Part shown: one piece after another, positions 18,995 to 27,770 of the stretch
Layout of the letters: each line of letters opens with the position of its first letter
Numbering within the stretch: the stretch's first letter is position 1
Source of the DNA: Candidatus Companilactobacillus pullicola
Lineage (GTDB): Bacteria > Bacillota > Bacilli > Lactobacillales > Lactobacillaceae
Assembly (NCBI GenBank): GCA_019116025.1
Contig: DXCM01000027.1
Coordinates: forward strand, 1 to 64,000
DNA: 64,000 nt
Direction: 5' to 3'
Position numbers and translations under genes: made by a program
Notes under the pieces: generated by a model
The model's input: the letters and a program-made list of their open reading frames with translations, nothing else
The model's database searches: none
What the model was told of the DNA's origin: nothing

Positions 18995-19789
18995 TTAACT
19001 TAGCAAATGATTGATCCCATATGCAACGCCATTGTCGTCATTACTCTTAGTTATATATTTACCATACTGTTTAATTTCATCTGGAGCATTGTCCATCACA
19101 ATAGGCCAGCCAACATTCGTCAACATTGGTAAATCATTATGTCCATCGCCAAAGGCCACCATATCCTCTTTAGCAAGCTTTTCTAGCTTCTGGATGTATT
19201 TAATGCCCTTAGATTTCTGTGCCAAATTACTGGTTATTTCTAAGTAATTATCTCCAGAACGTTTGATACTGACATCCGGGATGTGCAAACGTAACAATGC
19301 CGTATTTAACTTATTCATCAATTCTAAATCAAAAGTTATCATCATGATTTTATATAGTTTGGTATCCGACAACTTATCAAAGTCAGTTACAGTTGCTTTC
19401 TGACCGGTCAACTTCGATTCGTATTCGATACCACTATCTATTTTTTCAGCATACCATTCATTTAAACCATAACAACTACAACTGACAGCTGAAAAGTTAT
19501 TTTGGATTACTTTCATTAATTGCCAGAAACTAGACATATTAAGTGGATTATCATTCAATACTTTGAAACCATTATCTGTCTTCTGATAAATTAAGCCGCC
19601 ATTAAATCCAATTTGAGGCTCCGTTAAGCCTAATTTAGTAATCGCAGCTTCCATTTCCATTGGTGCTCGTGCTGAAACTAAAGTGAATGGTATCCCACTA
19701 TCTTTTACAGCGTTGGCGTTTGTATCGCTAACGTTGCCCTGACTATCCAATAACGTTCCATCCATATCTGAAAAAATATGTTTGATCAT
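18995..19789 (-). CDS. Cof-type HAD-superfamily sugar-phosphate phosphatase
   Basis: HAD hydrolase of the Cof/IIB group, which typically dephosphorylates sugar phosphates or related metabolites. The 264-residue product begins MIKHIFSDMDGTLLDSQGNVS (motif I with the nucleophile Asp) and has VSARAPMEME (motif II), then a Lys motif and GDGHNDLPMLTNVGWPIVMDNA (motif IV). The specific substrate cannot be told from the sequence. I start it at 19789, behind GGGGGAAAG, rather than at 19891, which would overlap the upstream permease gene and its terminator. Confidence 0.92.
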   Translation of the reverse strand: MIKHIFSDMDGTLLDSQGNVSDTNANAVKDSGIPFTLVSARAPMEMEAAITKLGLTEPQIGFNGGLIYQKTDNGFKVLNDNPLNMSSFWQLMKVIQNNFSAVSCSCYGLNEWYAEKIDSGIEYESKLTGQKATVTDFDKLSDTKLYKIMMITFDLELMNKLNTALLRLHIPDVSIKRSGDNYLEITSNLAQKSKGIKYIQKLEKLAKEDMVAFGDGHNDLPMLTNVGWPIVMDNAPDEIKQYGKYITKSNDDNGVAYGINHLLS

Positions 19790-19803
19790 TTTACTTTCCC
19801 CCA

Positions 19804-19850
19804 AAAATAATAGGCACAACAACTCAATAGAGTCATTGTACCTATTTAAT
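19804..19850 (-). terminator. Terminator between the GRP permease and HAD genes
   Basis: AAATAGGTACAATGACTC pairs imperfectly with GAGTTGTTGTGCCTATT, then a T-run, on the minus strand. It ends just before the ribosome-binding site of the phosphatase gene. Confidence 0.75.
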
Positions 19851-19856
19851 ATTCTC

Positions 19857-20714
19857 TTATGCAAATGATGTTGCGACACTTCCGATAACAATTAATAAAA
19901 TTCCTAGAACTGTAAATTTCATCTCACGACTACTCTTTTGTTCACGAAGAATAAAGATTCCACCGAAGGTACTGATTACAACATTCAATTGTGTCCAGAT
20001 AAAGGCTGAAGTATTACCATTTGCTTTAGCTGAGAAGATATAAGCAAAAGCGGCAATTCCCCAAGCAATTCCGGCAAAAATATTTAAATACTGTTCTTTT
20101 TGTTTAAAGGATCTTACATCTGTAAATAATGCATAGATTATGGCACCTACTAAGATTCCTAGCATTTCTGGTAAGAAAATAGCTGTACCACTTTGATCTC
20201 TAACGATTGGCATATTAGGAAATGAAGAATAGATCCAAAAACCTACGGTTGTACACAATAAGAAGATGGCATCTTTTATTTCCAATTTATTTCCTTCAGC
20301 ACTGTCGTTTACTGAAGTTAACAAGGCTCCACCAACCACGATCATCAAAGCAATAATTCCAATTATTTTGGACTGCGTTCCTGCCCAGTCACCAAAGATC
20401 AACATCCCAATAATAGAATTACCCACTAATTGAAAAACAGTTGACAATGGTACTGTTCCTGAAACTCCAATACGCTTGAATGAAATGAATTGACCTATCT
20501 GCCCAATAGTCCACAGAGCTCCACAGAGAACTGAGAACCAAAAAGCAGTGGTATTAACAGTTGGCTGTGTTATCAAGTAAGCAACAAACCCGACGATTGT
20601 TGCACCGGCACCAATTCCAAACATCTGGTTAGCAGGAGAACCACCAATTTTACCGGTGATGATTGGCATAAAGCCCCAACCGAACGCTGGTATTAGCGCA
20701 ATTAAAATATTCAT
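19857..20714 (-). CDS. GRP-family sugar uptake protein (GlcU/RbsU-like)
   Basis: Ten-span membrane permease of the glucose/ribose uptake family within the drug/metabolite transporter superfamily. The 285 residues begin MNILIALIPAFGWGFMPIITGKIGG, the family's conserved first span. They also contain GALWTIGQIGQFISFKRIGVSGTVPLSTVFQLVG, a well-conserved block. Members import glucose or ribose with protons; which one cannot be decided here. An AGAGGGAG site precedes the ATG. Confidence 0.9.
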   Translation of the reverse strand: MNILIALIPAFGWGFMPIITGKIGGSPANQMFGIGAGATIVGFVAYLITQPTVNTTAFWFSVLCGALWTIGQIGQFISFKRIGVSGTVPLSTVFQLVGNSIIGMLIFGDWAGTQSKIIGIIALMIVVGGALLTSVNDSAEGNKLEIKDAIFLLCTTVGFWIYSSFPNMPIVRDQSGTAIFLPEMLGILVGAIIYALFTDVRSFKQKEQYLNIFAGIAWGIAAFAYIFSAKANGNTSAFIWTQLNVVISTFGGIFILREQKSSREMKFTVLGILLIVIGSVATSFA

Positions 20715-21033
20715 AAAAACTCCCTCTAATTCGCAAAAATATTAGTAATAATCTTTTTTAAAGTGATAAATTTTTTGTATATAAGGAACATTCTCGGTTT
20801 CTAATGATACACAACCTAAAACTTGATTCGAGCATTACTACTTTTTTATCCAATTTGTCTACTTGGCATAAAACCAAATAAATATCTAGACCATTTAAAT
20901 AGTGTACCTCATAATCAAAAAAAAGAAAGCATTTTCTTAAAAAAAATTCTAACCCCATTTCCACCAATATTTGCTAAAAATATCACATACCATGGTGATA
21001 TTTAACGTCCTTTTTCTTAAATTTTTAGAAAAA

Positions 21034-21103
21034 ATAATAGCATCTATTTATTAAGAATCCTCCATTCTATAGACTATGGAAACCTTAATAATAGATGCTA
21101 TTT
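21034..21103. terminator. Large hairpin, probable terminator for gpmA
   Basis: ATAATAGCATCTATT and AATAGATGCTATT form the outer stem, TTATTAAG/CTTAATAA extends it, and CCATTCTATAG/CTATGG makes an inner hairpin. T-rich stretches flank both sides. It is downstream of gpmA on the minus strand. Confidence 0.55.
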
Positions 21104-21183
21104 TGAATTTTTAATTAAGTGAAATATATAATAAGGAGATTCTTATTTAAGTTTGATTGCATTGGGAATATATTTAAACTCCC

Positions 21184-21215
21184 GTCCTCCACAAAAATTA
21201 GGAATGCTACTCTTC
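21184..21215 (-). repeat. Decayed end of the 170-bp repeat
   Basis: GTCCTCCACAAAAATTAGGA matches the end of the full copies, after which the similarity is lost. It is best read as a remnant in the same orientation as the copy at 60067-60236. Confidence 0.6.
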
Positions 21216-21293
21216 CTTGAACCCAAACTCGTAGTCCTTATACAATCATATAAAACTACGAACTCTATTCAAACACCGCAATTTTAAATAATA

Positions 21294-21968
21294 TTATTTC
21301 TTTTTGCGATTAGAACTTACAATGTTCAACTTGTCATCGAATTCATAAATCAATGGCGTTCCATTTGCTACCTCAACACCATCAATATCTTGATCACTAA
21401 TACCCTCAATATACTTAATCAAAGCTCGTATGGTACTTCCATGAGCTACGATCAATTGATCTTTGCCATCTAACAATTTAGGTGCAACTTGATCAACATA
21501 GTAAGGAACTATTCTGCAATAAGCATCATAAAGACTCTCTGCTAACGGCATTATACGTGCTTCGTAATATTTATACGGTCCAATGTTAGGATCAGCATGA
21601 TCGAGTTTTGGTGGAATTGCATAGAAACTTCTTCTCCACAAACGAACTTGCTCAACACCAAATTCTTTTCTCGTCGCATCTTTATTTTGACCACGTAGAG
21701 CCCCATAGTGACGTTCATTTAAGCGCCAACTTTTTGTGATTGGCACATAGTTAAGATTTAAGTCATCTTGGATAATATAGGCGGTAAGGATTGCTCGCTT
21801 TAAAACTGATGTATGAACGTGTTCAAATTCAAATCCTTGTAGTTTTTTAGCAGCTACATGTGCCTGAACGATTCCTTCTTGTGTCAAACCCACGTTATTC
21901 CAACCAGTATATTGATTCAAAGCGTTAGCCGTGCTTTCACCGTGTCTTACCATAACAAGTTTTACCAT
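21294..21968 (-). CDS. gpmA: 2,3-bisphosphoglycerate-dependent phosphoglycerate mutase
   Basis: Histidine phosphatase fold enzyme of glycolysis that interconverts 3- and 2-phosphoglycerate. The 224 residues contain MVRHGESTANALNQYTGWNNVGLT (phosphohistidine, RHG motif, residues 5-28). They also contain LNERHYGALRGQNK (second catalytic region) and VAHGSTIRALIKY (second histidine). The ATG at 21968 gives MVKLVMVRHGES; a TTG at 21983 is also in frame. Lactobacilli often have several paralogues, so whether this is the main glycolytic enzyme cannot be judged. Confidence 0.93.
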   Translation of the reverse strand: MVKLVMVRHGESTANALNQYTGWNNVGLTQEGIVQAHVAAKKLQGFEFEHVHTSVLKRAILTAYIIQDDLNLNYVPITKSWRLNERHYGALRGQNKDATRKEFGVEQVRLWRRSFYAIPPKLDHADPNIGPYKYYEARIMPLAESLYDAYCRIVPYYVDQVAPKLLDGKDQLIVAHGSTIRALIKYIEGISDQDIDGVEVANGTPLIYEFDDKLNIVSSNRKKK

Positions 21969-22032
21969 ATTATGACATTCCAACTTTCATTATAGAATTA
22001 CCTTTTAATCTTAGCACAAAACGTTATTCTTA

Positions 22033-22911
22033 TTAATCTATCAACGAATTATCTATCCCACGATTACATTCGGCTTGCAATGTAACATGGGTAATATTGA
22101 ATTGATCTTTCATCATTTTATCGACGATATCATAAAGTTTATCTAAGTCTTTCATATTACAATTCTTATTAACATTAATATGAGCATCTAGCATAATATG
22201 ATTTTCATCAATCATCCACAAATGCATATGATGAACCCTGACGATTTCAGGAACAGTCAGAATAGCCTTTTGAACGGCGTCTAAATCAATTTTAGGACTA
22301 GCTTCCATAAGAATATTAACCGTCTCCGAAACAACACTGTAGGCCTCTTTTAATAGCCAAATGGCAATAACTATTGTTATAACTGGATCTACCCAATTCC
22401 AATTGAAAAGAATAACGAATATGGACGCTATAAAAACACCTACTGATGAAAGTGTATCTGATAGCATGTGTAAGAATGTTGCCTTGATATTCAGATTATG
22501 CTTTGATCCAGAAAACAAAACTAACATTGAAATCATATTAGCTAATAAACCAATCACTGAAACGATCATCATCAAACGGCCATTGATCTCTTGTGGTTGA
22601 GAAAGTCGTCTAAACGATTCAAAAACCATCATGATGGTAATAACTACTAAAACAATTGAATTGACAAAGGCTGCTAAGATCTCGGCTCGCTTATAACCAA
22701 AAGTTTTCTGCGTATCATTTTTCTTACGACCAATCACATTGGCAACAAAGGAAATAATAATGGATAAAGAATCTTCCAAATTATGAAATGCATCGGAAAT
22801 AAGTCCTAAACTACCTGAAAAGAATCCACCAATGAATTCTGTAATTGTGATTATGATATTTAGTGCGGTGACATAAAAGAAACGTCTGCCTGTTACTTTT
22901 CCATGTTCCAT
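22033..22911 (-). CDS. Cation diffusion facilitator family transporter (CzcD-like)
   Basis: Membrane exporter of divalent metals such as zinc, cadmium or manganese, driven by protons or potassium. About six spans lie in the first 205 residues, with metal-site motifs SDAFHNLEDS (span 2) and HMLSDTLSS (span 5), then a cytoplasmic domain with VRVHHMHLWMIDENHIMLDAH. The total of 292 residues is typical. I start at the ATG at 22911, behind GGGAGGC, because the extra upstream residues are not conserved in the family. The metal specificity is not decided; the HxxxD pair in span 5 favours zinc. Confidence 0.92.
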   Translation of the reverse strand: MEHGKVTGRRFFYVTALNIIITITEFIGGFFSGSLGLISDAFHNLEDSLSIIISFVANVIGRKKNDTQKTFGYKRAEILAAFVNSIVLVVITIMMVFESFRRLSQPQEINGRLMMIVSVIGLLANMISMLVLFSGSKHNLNIKATFLHMLSDTLSSVGVFIASIFVILFNWNWVDPVITIVIAIWLLKEAYSVVSETVNILMEASPKIDLDAVQKAILTVPEIVRVHHMHLWMIDENHIMLDAHINVNKNCNMKDLDKLYDIVDKMMKDQFNITHVTLQAECNRGIDNSLID

Positions 22912-22977
22912 ATTGTTGCCTCCCGCCCCTATCATAACAATGTTTATGCAAAATATAAAAAATAGTGCTATATACAA

Positions 22978-23013
22978 AACGAAGCCAACTCTAATTCAGA
23001 ATTGGCTTCGTTG
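22978..23013 (-). terminator. Terminator after the 70-residue gene
   Basis: AACGAAGCCAATTCTG pairs with its near-complement ending GTTGGCTTCGTT, then T residues on the minus strand, between the 70-residue gene and the cation exporter. Confidence 0.85.
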
Positions 23014-23033
23014 ATTATTTATTTTAGTATCCT

Positions 23034-23246
23034 TTACTTAGCTGTTAACTTAGCAACAACTTTAATGGGATGAGCGATATCGATAATATCAGAGAATCTA
23101 TTTGTAATATAGTCTCTCATACCGTCACGTGCTTCTTTTTTAGAAACATTATGACAAACACGCTTTTCCGCAATTTCTTGTCCCTCTTTACTCAAGAAAT
23201 TACAAGTAACTTCATAATCGCCATGATTACTGAATAGCATCATCAT
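23034..23246 (-). CDS. Small conserved-looking protein of unknown function (70 residues)
   Basis: Not recognised. A soluble, basic 70-residue protein (FSNHGDYEVTCNFLSKEGQEIAEKRVCHNVSKKEARDGM...) with two cysteines. It is credible as a gene because it has a GGGGGTC ribosome-binding site, ordinary codon use, its own terminator and a divergent intergenic region on its upstream side. No function is proposed. Confidence 0.7.
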   Translation of the reverse strand: MMMLFSNHGDYEVTCNFLSKEGQEIAEKRVCHNVSKKEARDGMRDYITNRFSDIIDIAHPIKVVAKLTAK

Positions 23247-23379
23247 TGCGACCCCCTTCTATAAAAATTAACATCTCATTAACATCGACCAGATATTTAT
23301 ACCACTTTTCAATAGTCGGTTCAACACTTTAATTTAAAATTTCTTTTTTAAGAAAGTAATAGCATTTTTTAGTAAATTA

Positions 23380-23430
23380 ATTCATAGTTACTAATTATGA
23401 TATTATGGTCATAACTAATAATTATCTATC
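23380..23430 (+). promoter_or_regulatory. Promoter with overlapping inverted repeat before the DUF5067-like gene
   Basis: ACTAATTATGA and TCATAACTAAT form an imperfect inverted repeat around a TATTAT -10-like sequence, upstream of the gene starting at 23452. An operator placed over the -10 would fit repression, but no regulator is identified. Confidence 0.4.
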
Positions 23431-23451
23431 CATTCGTCGGGGAGAATCATC

Positions 23452-24213
23452 ATGAACAGCCATAATAATAATTCAAATAGAAATCTGACACGGGAGTCAC
23501 TTCGTCGTAAACGCACGCCCTTTTACAAAAGAAAGCCTTTTATTATTTCTTTAATTTTAGTTATTATTTTAATAATTGGTCTACTTATCTTCTGGAAGTC
23601 TAGTTCAAACAATGACAAGACTCACTCCACACAACCTTCTCATAAAATAGAAAAGGTTAAGCCTAAAAAAGAAACCAAGAAAAAGACTTCTAAGAAAACA
23701 ACCACTAAAAAGCCTAAAAAACAAAAAGCTGCAAATGAAATCACAGCAAAACAGCAAGAAAATGACAATAAGCAAAATAATAACGAACAGAAAAAAACTA
23801 CTAATCAGATAAAAAATGCCGGGACATATAATGATTTAACTTACGACACAGATTGGTATACCTTCAAAATTTCTAATGACGTTAAATTGATCAAAGATAG
23901 CAACGGCGACGCGGCTTTGCTCGTTAAATACAACTATACTAACAAGACTCAAAGCAACGAAATTCCACAGAGAGTTCAAAATACCGCCATTATGTTGAAA
24001 CAGGACAATCAACAATTAACAGCCACAACTGCTAAGGGTGATTACGCTACGATAGTTAATTCAAGTAATAATGGGCTTGTCCAGTCTGGTAAGAACTTCG
24101 ATGGAGCCTTATTGGTTAAAGTAAATAACACTGACTCAGACGTCACCATGTACTTTAAGAACATTCAAACTAATGGTTGGCTAGATACTACACAACCACT
24201 TAAATTGAAATAG
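23452..24213 (+). CDS. Membrane-anchored or secreted protein with DUF5067-like domain
   Basis: A 253-residue protein with a basic N-terminus, one membrane span (about residues 28-48: FIISLILVIILIIGLLIF) and a lysine/threonine/asparagine-rich linker of about 70 residues. The extracellular C-terminal domain runs from about 130 to 253 (TDWYTFKISNDVKLIKDSNGDAALLVKYNYTNKT...), with the pattern of DUF5067, an immunoglobulin-like fold of Gram-positive cell-surface proteins. Function unknown. An ATG with GGGGAG upstream fits, and a terminator follows. Confidence 0.8.
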   Translation: MNSHNNNSNRNLTRESLRRKRTPFYKRKPFIISLILVIILIIGLLIFWKSSSNNDKTHSTQPSHKIEKVKPKKETKKKTSKKTTTKKPKKQKAANEITAKQQENDNKQNNNEQKKTTNQIKNAGTYNDLTYDTDWYTFKISNDVKLIKDSNGDAALLVKYNYTNKTQSNEIPQRVQNTAIMLKQDNQQLTATTAKGDYATIVNSSNNGLVQSGKNFDGALLVKVNNTDSDVTMYFKNIQTNGWLDTTQPLKLK

Positions 24214-24244
24214 AAAAAGAGCTAGCTTAGGCTGGCTCTTTTTC
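24213..24244. terminator. Bidirectional terminator between convergent genes
   Basis: GAAAAAGAGCTAGC pairs with GCTGGCTCTTTTTC. It has A and T runs on both sides and separates the DUF5067-like gene from the CPBP gene. Confidence 0.85.
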
Positions 24245-24970
24245 TATCTTAAAATCTTTTAACTGTGCATATGCGATAAAAAATGTGATTAAAAACAAAA
24301 CGGCGATGACATATAACGACGACATGGAAAACTGCATTTTAGCAGCTTCAGCCATTAATTTATTAGAAAACATCGGGAACATATCACGTAAAGCGTGTAA
24401 TAGAATAACAATTGAGAGATTCTTTGTTTTTACGTAGATTGTACCAAACAACAAACCTATCGCTGCCGCAAAAATCACTTGGCCTGATACATAACCGATC
24501 GGCAGTGACTTTAGATTCATCGTATGGATCAAACCAAACATAATACTAGAACCAATAACCGCTCCTAAAACGTTATTGTGGAATAACTTTAAAAATAGGC
24601 TGATCAAAATACCTCTAAAAATATATTCTTCCGCCAAACCAACTAGCAGGCATAGGACAATAACTTTCAATTTGATAGCCATGTCCGGTACCGCCAATGT
24701 TGCTGAATCCAAGACCGCAATCAGAATAATTGCAGGCATCGCTGTATATAGCTGTGCCGACCAATTCTTAGTATTGAACCAATTAATTTTTTGTTGAAAA
24801 AAGAATCTATTTAGTAGAAACGCTATTACAAATACCAAAAGATCACTCAACATTTGCCAATAACTGTTAACAGAATGGCCTCGAATGACTAATGCCAGTA
24901 AAAACATGACGATAGGAAAAATCAAACTGGCTATGATAATCTTTACAAGATTACTTTTTATAAATTTCAT
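24227..24970 (-). CDS. CPBP family intramembrane metalloprotease
   Basis: CAAX-protease/bacteriocin-processing (Abi) family membrane protein of 247 residues with about eight spans. The catalytic motifs are visible: GLAEEYIFRGILISLFLK (EExxxR, about residues 112-129), a phenylalanine-rich FGLIHTMNLKSL (FxxxH, about 147-158) and a third conserved helix near the C-terminus. In lactobacilli such proteins are often linked to bacteriocin immunity, but no bacteriocin gene lies nearby, so the role is open. A GGAGAAA site precedes the ATG. Confidence 0.9.
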   Translation of the reverse strand: MKFIKSNLVKIIIASLIFPIVMFLLALVIRGHSVNSYWQMLSDLLVFVIAFLLNRFFFQQKINWFNTKNWSAQLYTAMPAIILIAVLDSATLAVPDMAIKLKVIVLCLLVGLAEEYIFRGILISLFLKLFHNNVLGAVIGSSIMFGLIHTMNLKSLPIGYVSGQVIFAAAIGLLFGTIYVKTKNLSIVILLHALRDMFPMFSNKLMAEAAKMQFSMSSLYVIAVLFLITFFIAYAQLKDFKIEKEPA

Positions 24971-25154
24971 TTTTTCTCCTTTAAAGTTATTCTTTATTAA
25001 TTATATAGAAAAAGTACTTGACATGAAACGCGTTCGATAAACTATTCTTTAGACGTTGAGATACGAGTTACGCAAAACCTCATTTTGTTAAAAGCTCACC
25101 CTTTACGTATTTCACGACAAGCCAAAAATATTTATTTGTAAAAAAACTCATCCG

Positions 25155-25691
25155 TCAGCAGGATGAGCTTTTCAGTATCGAGACTATTTGATTAATTTTT
25201 TTATCGGTAACAGTGTCTCCCTTGTAGTCCCAAGAAAAATTTAAGACCAACTGTCCTTGATCCGTGTTAACCACCAGCAAACGTTCCTTACGACTCAAGG
25301 GATGATTAATTGGACCACCTGTTATATTTTGAGTATTCATTATATCTTTACCATCAGAAACGGCAAAAGACCTAATTTGCGATAATGGTAAATACTTGTA
25401 TTGTTGTACAAACGGCAAATAAATTAATTTTATCCGTTTATTCCAAGTTCCATCATCAACATAATATATTCCTTTAGTATTGATTTTCCAGCCATTGTAG
25501 AAATGTTTCAATGACCGTGGGTAAATCACCATACTATCAATTAAAAACGCAACTATGCCGCATAAAGTCGACATCAACGGTTTATTGGGGAAGATCGAAA
25601 TAACCACTACTCCCACTGCGACACCAAGAAAAATACTGCCTAACAGTGGTTCGAAACTGATTTTTCTAGCGAAACTAAATTCGTTTTCCAT
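25155..25691 (-). CDS. Membrane protein of unknown function with two N-terminal spans
   Basis: A 178-residue protein with two adjacent membrane spans (about residues 15-60: LLGSIFLGVAVGVVVISIFP and TLCGIVAFLIDSMVIYP). A cytoplasmic, beta-rich part of about 115 residues follows and resembles bacterial PH-like domains. Not assigned to a family. I start at the ATG at 25691, behind AAGGTGA, because the GTG at 25700 lies in that site. It is monocistronic. Confidence 0.78.
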   Translation of the reverse strand: MENEFSFARKISFEPLLGSIFLGVAVGVVVISIFPNKPLMSTLCGIVAFLIDSMVIYPRSLKHFYNGWKINTKGIYYVDDGTWNKRIKLIYLPFVQQYKYLPLSQIRSFAVSDGKDIMNTQNITGGPINHPLSRKERLLVVNTDQGQLVLNFSWDYKGDTVTDKKINQIVSILKSSSC

Positions 25692-25818
25692 ATCAATCAC
25701 CTTGACTGTTTATGACTATGTCTAAGATAGAACTAATTGATCAAATAATCCAAATATAAGTTTTGAAAATGGACACTTTGTAGGGATCAATAATCAACTG
25801 AGGTGAACTAAGTATGCC

Positions 25819-25865
25819 GTCGTCCGCAAAAAATCTGTGGGCCCACAGATTTTTTACTACCTACT
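25819..25865. repeat. Short palindrome resembling a repeat with its centre deleted
   Basis: AAAAAATCTGTGGGCCCACAG followed by ATTTTTT forms a perfect hairpin. AAAATCTGTGGGCC is the same arm sequence as the outer stem of the 172-bp element at 60490-60661, but here the two arms are joined directly. Confidence 0.7.
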
Positions 25866-26043
25866 GTATTTCTGATTCTATTATTATTTAAAACTACTGT
25901 GTTTAGGTAGTCCTCAATTTTATATACTGAAATAAAGTTTATGAGACCTAACCTTGAAAAACATTTAATATATAGGTATCTTTCATCAAATACTAAATTT
26001 ACTATTTAATACTCCAGAAATATATAAATAGAATCGGACACCA

Positions 26044-26213
26044 GTCCGGAGCAAGAATTGGGAATGCGTTCAGCTATGAGATCATTGTTACCGGCTCTGC
26101 CGGTTACAATGAGGCCGACTTTGGAAATCCATTATTTTGCACGAAGTGTAAAATAATTAGTTTCAAATCGTGCCCATAGCGTTCCAACAGCATTCCCAAT
26201 TCTTGTGGAGGAC
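26044..26213 (+). repeat. 170-bp cloverleaf intergenic repeat, copy 2
   Basis: Same unit and same length as copy 1 at 12637-12806, with scattered substitutions. Several are compensatory: the inner hairpin ACCGGCTCTGCCGGT replaces ATCGGCTTTGCCGAT, and the outer arms GCAAGAATTGGGA/TCCCAATTCTTG change together. Confidence 0.9.
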
Positions 26214-26278
26214 GGCAATTTCCCACTATTCAACATAGAACCATGGTTATCAATCAAAACAACACTCAAAACAAAAAA

Positions 26279-26306
26279 TAGCTCAGTCAAAAAATTGACT
26301 AAGCTA
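26279..26306 (-). terminator. Terminator after manO
   Basis: TAGCTTAGTCAATTTTTTGA folds on itself with its complement ending CTGAGCTATTTTTT, directly downstream of manO. Confidence 0.85.
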
Positions 26307-26311
26307 CAGAA

Positions 26312-26683
26312 TTACTTCTTGGGATTTCTCTTAAAAGCTCTACGGACAACCTGAAAGAAGGTCAACGACTTAACAATATGCTCAGGCTTAATATAAACCC
26401 TAATAGCACGTAATACTCGCTTAGGGTCTCTAGAAGAAAAAGTAAACATACCATTTTTCTTTGTTTCAATAGCATAACGTGGAATCCACTTACCACCAAA
26501 CATTACCGAAACAACGACTTGTTTGACTTCTGTCCAAGGGATTTGAATATAGTTTGAAACATCACGGTCATCGTAAAATTCAAATCCTTTATCCCCGACC
26601 ATGATTTTTCCATAATCGGTCAACCCTAAATGAGAAGTTCCCTCAACAACTAAATCTGATTTTGTATTTAATGATTGGACCAT
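26312..26683 (-). CDS. manO: DUF956 family protein, mannose-PTS associated (ManO-like)
   Basis: A 123-residue DUF956 protein of the type encoded next to mannose-class PTS genes in Lactobacillales and sometimes named ManO. Typical text is GTSHLGLTDYGKIMVGDKGFEFYDDRDV and IQIPWTEVKQVVVSVMFGGKWIPRY. It is soluble with a PH/GRAM-like beta pattern. It has been proposed as a regulator of the mannose PTS, but the mechanism is not clear. The ATG at 26683 has an AAAGGAG site; the longer frame to 26740 is rejected. A terminator separates it from manN, so it probably has its own promoter. Confidence 0.88.
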   Translation of the reverse strand: MVQSLNTKSDLVVEGTSHLGLTDYGKIMVGDKGFEFYDDRDVSNYIQIPWTEVKQVVVSVMFGGKWIPRYAIETKKNGMFTFSSRDPKRVLRAIRVYIKPEHIVKSLTFFQVVRRAFKRNPKK

Positions 26684-26766
26684 CTGACCGCTCCTTTGTT
26701 TTGTTAAAAGTATTATACGGCGGATTCCTTTTATTATCAAAAGTACCGCTACCTTTGTCTAACGAA

Positions 26767-26807
26767 AATGAGACATCAACTCAAAAACGAATTGATGTCT
26801 CATTTTT
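26767..26807 (-). terminator. Terminator between manN and manO
   Basis: AATGAGACATCAA pairs with TTGATGTCTCATT and is followed by T residues. Confidence 0.88.
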
Positions 26808-26839
26808 AATTAGTAAAGCTTTTTGAAAGTTTCGAATTA

Positions 26840-27751
26840 TTACATAACATGTAGAACGTGTAGAAGAACACCTACAACGAACAAGCCAAGAATGATAACA
26901 ATTGGAGATACTTTCTTCTTTAGTAACCACATGCAGAACAATGTTAGTAGCAAAGCTGCTAAACCAGGGATCAATTGATCCAAGTTATCTTGCAATGTTG
27001 TTACTTTATGGGCAGTCAATGATAGACCGTCTTTTTGTTGAATCAAGGCTTCCTTGATTCCTTGTGCACCTGAAGGGATCTTTGACCAATCAATGTATGC
27101 ACCTTTAGCTAACTTAACAGTTGAAACTGTTGGTGTGAACTTAACAACAACCCAACGGTTAATCAAAGCACCTAGGATAAACATACCTAGAATTGAAGCA
27201 CCTTTAGTAATGTCTTGTAGAACACCACCAGAAACATCATCTGTAATCTTTGAACCGGCCTTGTAGCCAAGTTCTTGTGTATACCACATGAAGGCCATAC
27301 GAATAGCATTCCATGCAACGAAGTAGATAATTGGTCCAAGGATATTACCAGTCATAGCCAATGAAGCAGCCAAAGCACCGATAATAGGCTTAACAGTGAA
27401 CCAGAACACAGGATCACCAATACCAGCCAAAGGACCCATCATACCAACTTTAACACCTTGGATTGTAACATCATCGATAGGAGCACCACTGGCACGTTCC
27501 TCTTCCAAGGCCATTGTTACACCAAGAATAGGTGAAGCTAAGTATGGGTGACAATTGAAGAATTCCATGTGACGTTTCAAAGCAGCGGCACGGTCTTCTT
27601 TTGTCTTATATAATTTTTTCAAAACTGGAATTAATGAATAAGTCCAGCCACCATTTTGCATACGTTCGTAGTTCCATGAACCTTGTAGGAATGTTGAACG
27701 CCACCAAACGGAGATTCTATCTCTTTTAGAAATTTTAACTTGATCTGCCAT
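26840..27751 (-). CDS. manN: PTS mannose/fructose/sorbose transporter subunit IID
   Basis: Membrane subunit IID of the mannose-family phosphotransferase system. The 303 residues include the typical N-terminal WWRSTFLQGSWNYERMQNGGWTYSLIPVLKKLY and GVKVGMMGPLAGIGDPVFWFT (about residues 105-125). Several C-terminal spans follow. It works with IIC (manM) and IIAB (manL), encoded immediately upstream, to import and phosphorylate mannose and glucose. ManM/ManN pairs are also the receptor for class IIa bacteriocins in related bacteria. Confidence 0.95.
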   Translation of the reverse strand: MADQVKISKRDRISVWWRSTFLQGSWNYERMQNGGWTYSLIPVLKKLYKTKEDRAAALKRHMEFFNCHPYLASPILGVTMALEEERASGAPIDDVTIQGVKVGMMGPLAGIGDPVFWFTVKPIIGALAASLAMTGNILGPIIYFVAWNAIRMAFMWYTQELGYKAGSKITDDVSGGVLQDITKGASILGMFILGALINRWVVVKFTPTVSTVKLAKGAYIDWSKIPSGAQGIKEALIQQKDGLSLTAHKVTTLQDNLDQLIPGLAALLLTLFCMWLLKKKVSPIVIILGLFVVGVLLHVLHVM

Positions 27752-27770
27752 TTTTATGTGTTCTCCCCTC

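Larger units (their letters stand above)
20715..21293. other. 580-bp AT-rich gap between the GRP permease and gpmA
   Basis: No credible gene. It contains the permease promoter region, a large inverted repeat (21034-21103) and a decayed fragment of the 170-bp repeat (from about 21184). The short open frames here have no ribosome-binding sites and are strongly AT-biased. Confidence 0.7.
25692..26311. other. 620-bp gap with two repeat elements
   Basis: No gene is credible here. It contains the promoter region of the two-span membrane protein, a short near-perfect palindrome at 25819-25865, the 170-bp repeat copy 2 and the manO terminator. Confidence 0.75.

Noticed and set aside
20758..20967. 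69-codon minus-strand frame
   Set aside because: Overlaps another frame on the opposite strand, is AT-driven and lacks a ribosome-binding site; both are in a gap with repeats.
24227..24970. Bacteriocin immunity locus
   Set aside because: The CPBP protease is of the type linked to bacteriocin clusters, but no small double-glycine-leader peptide gene or dedicated exporter lies near it.
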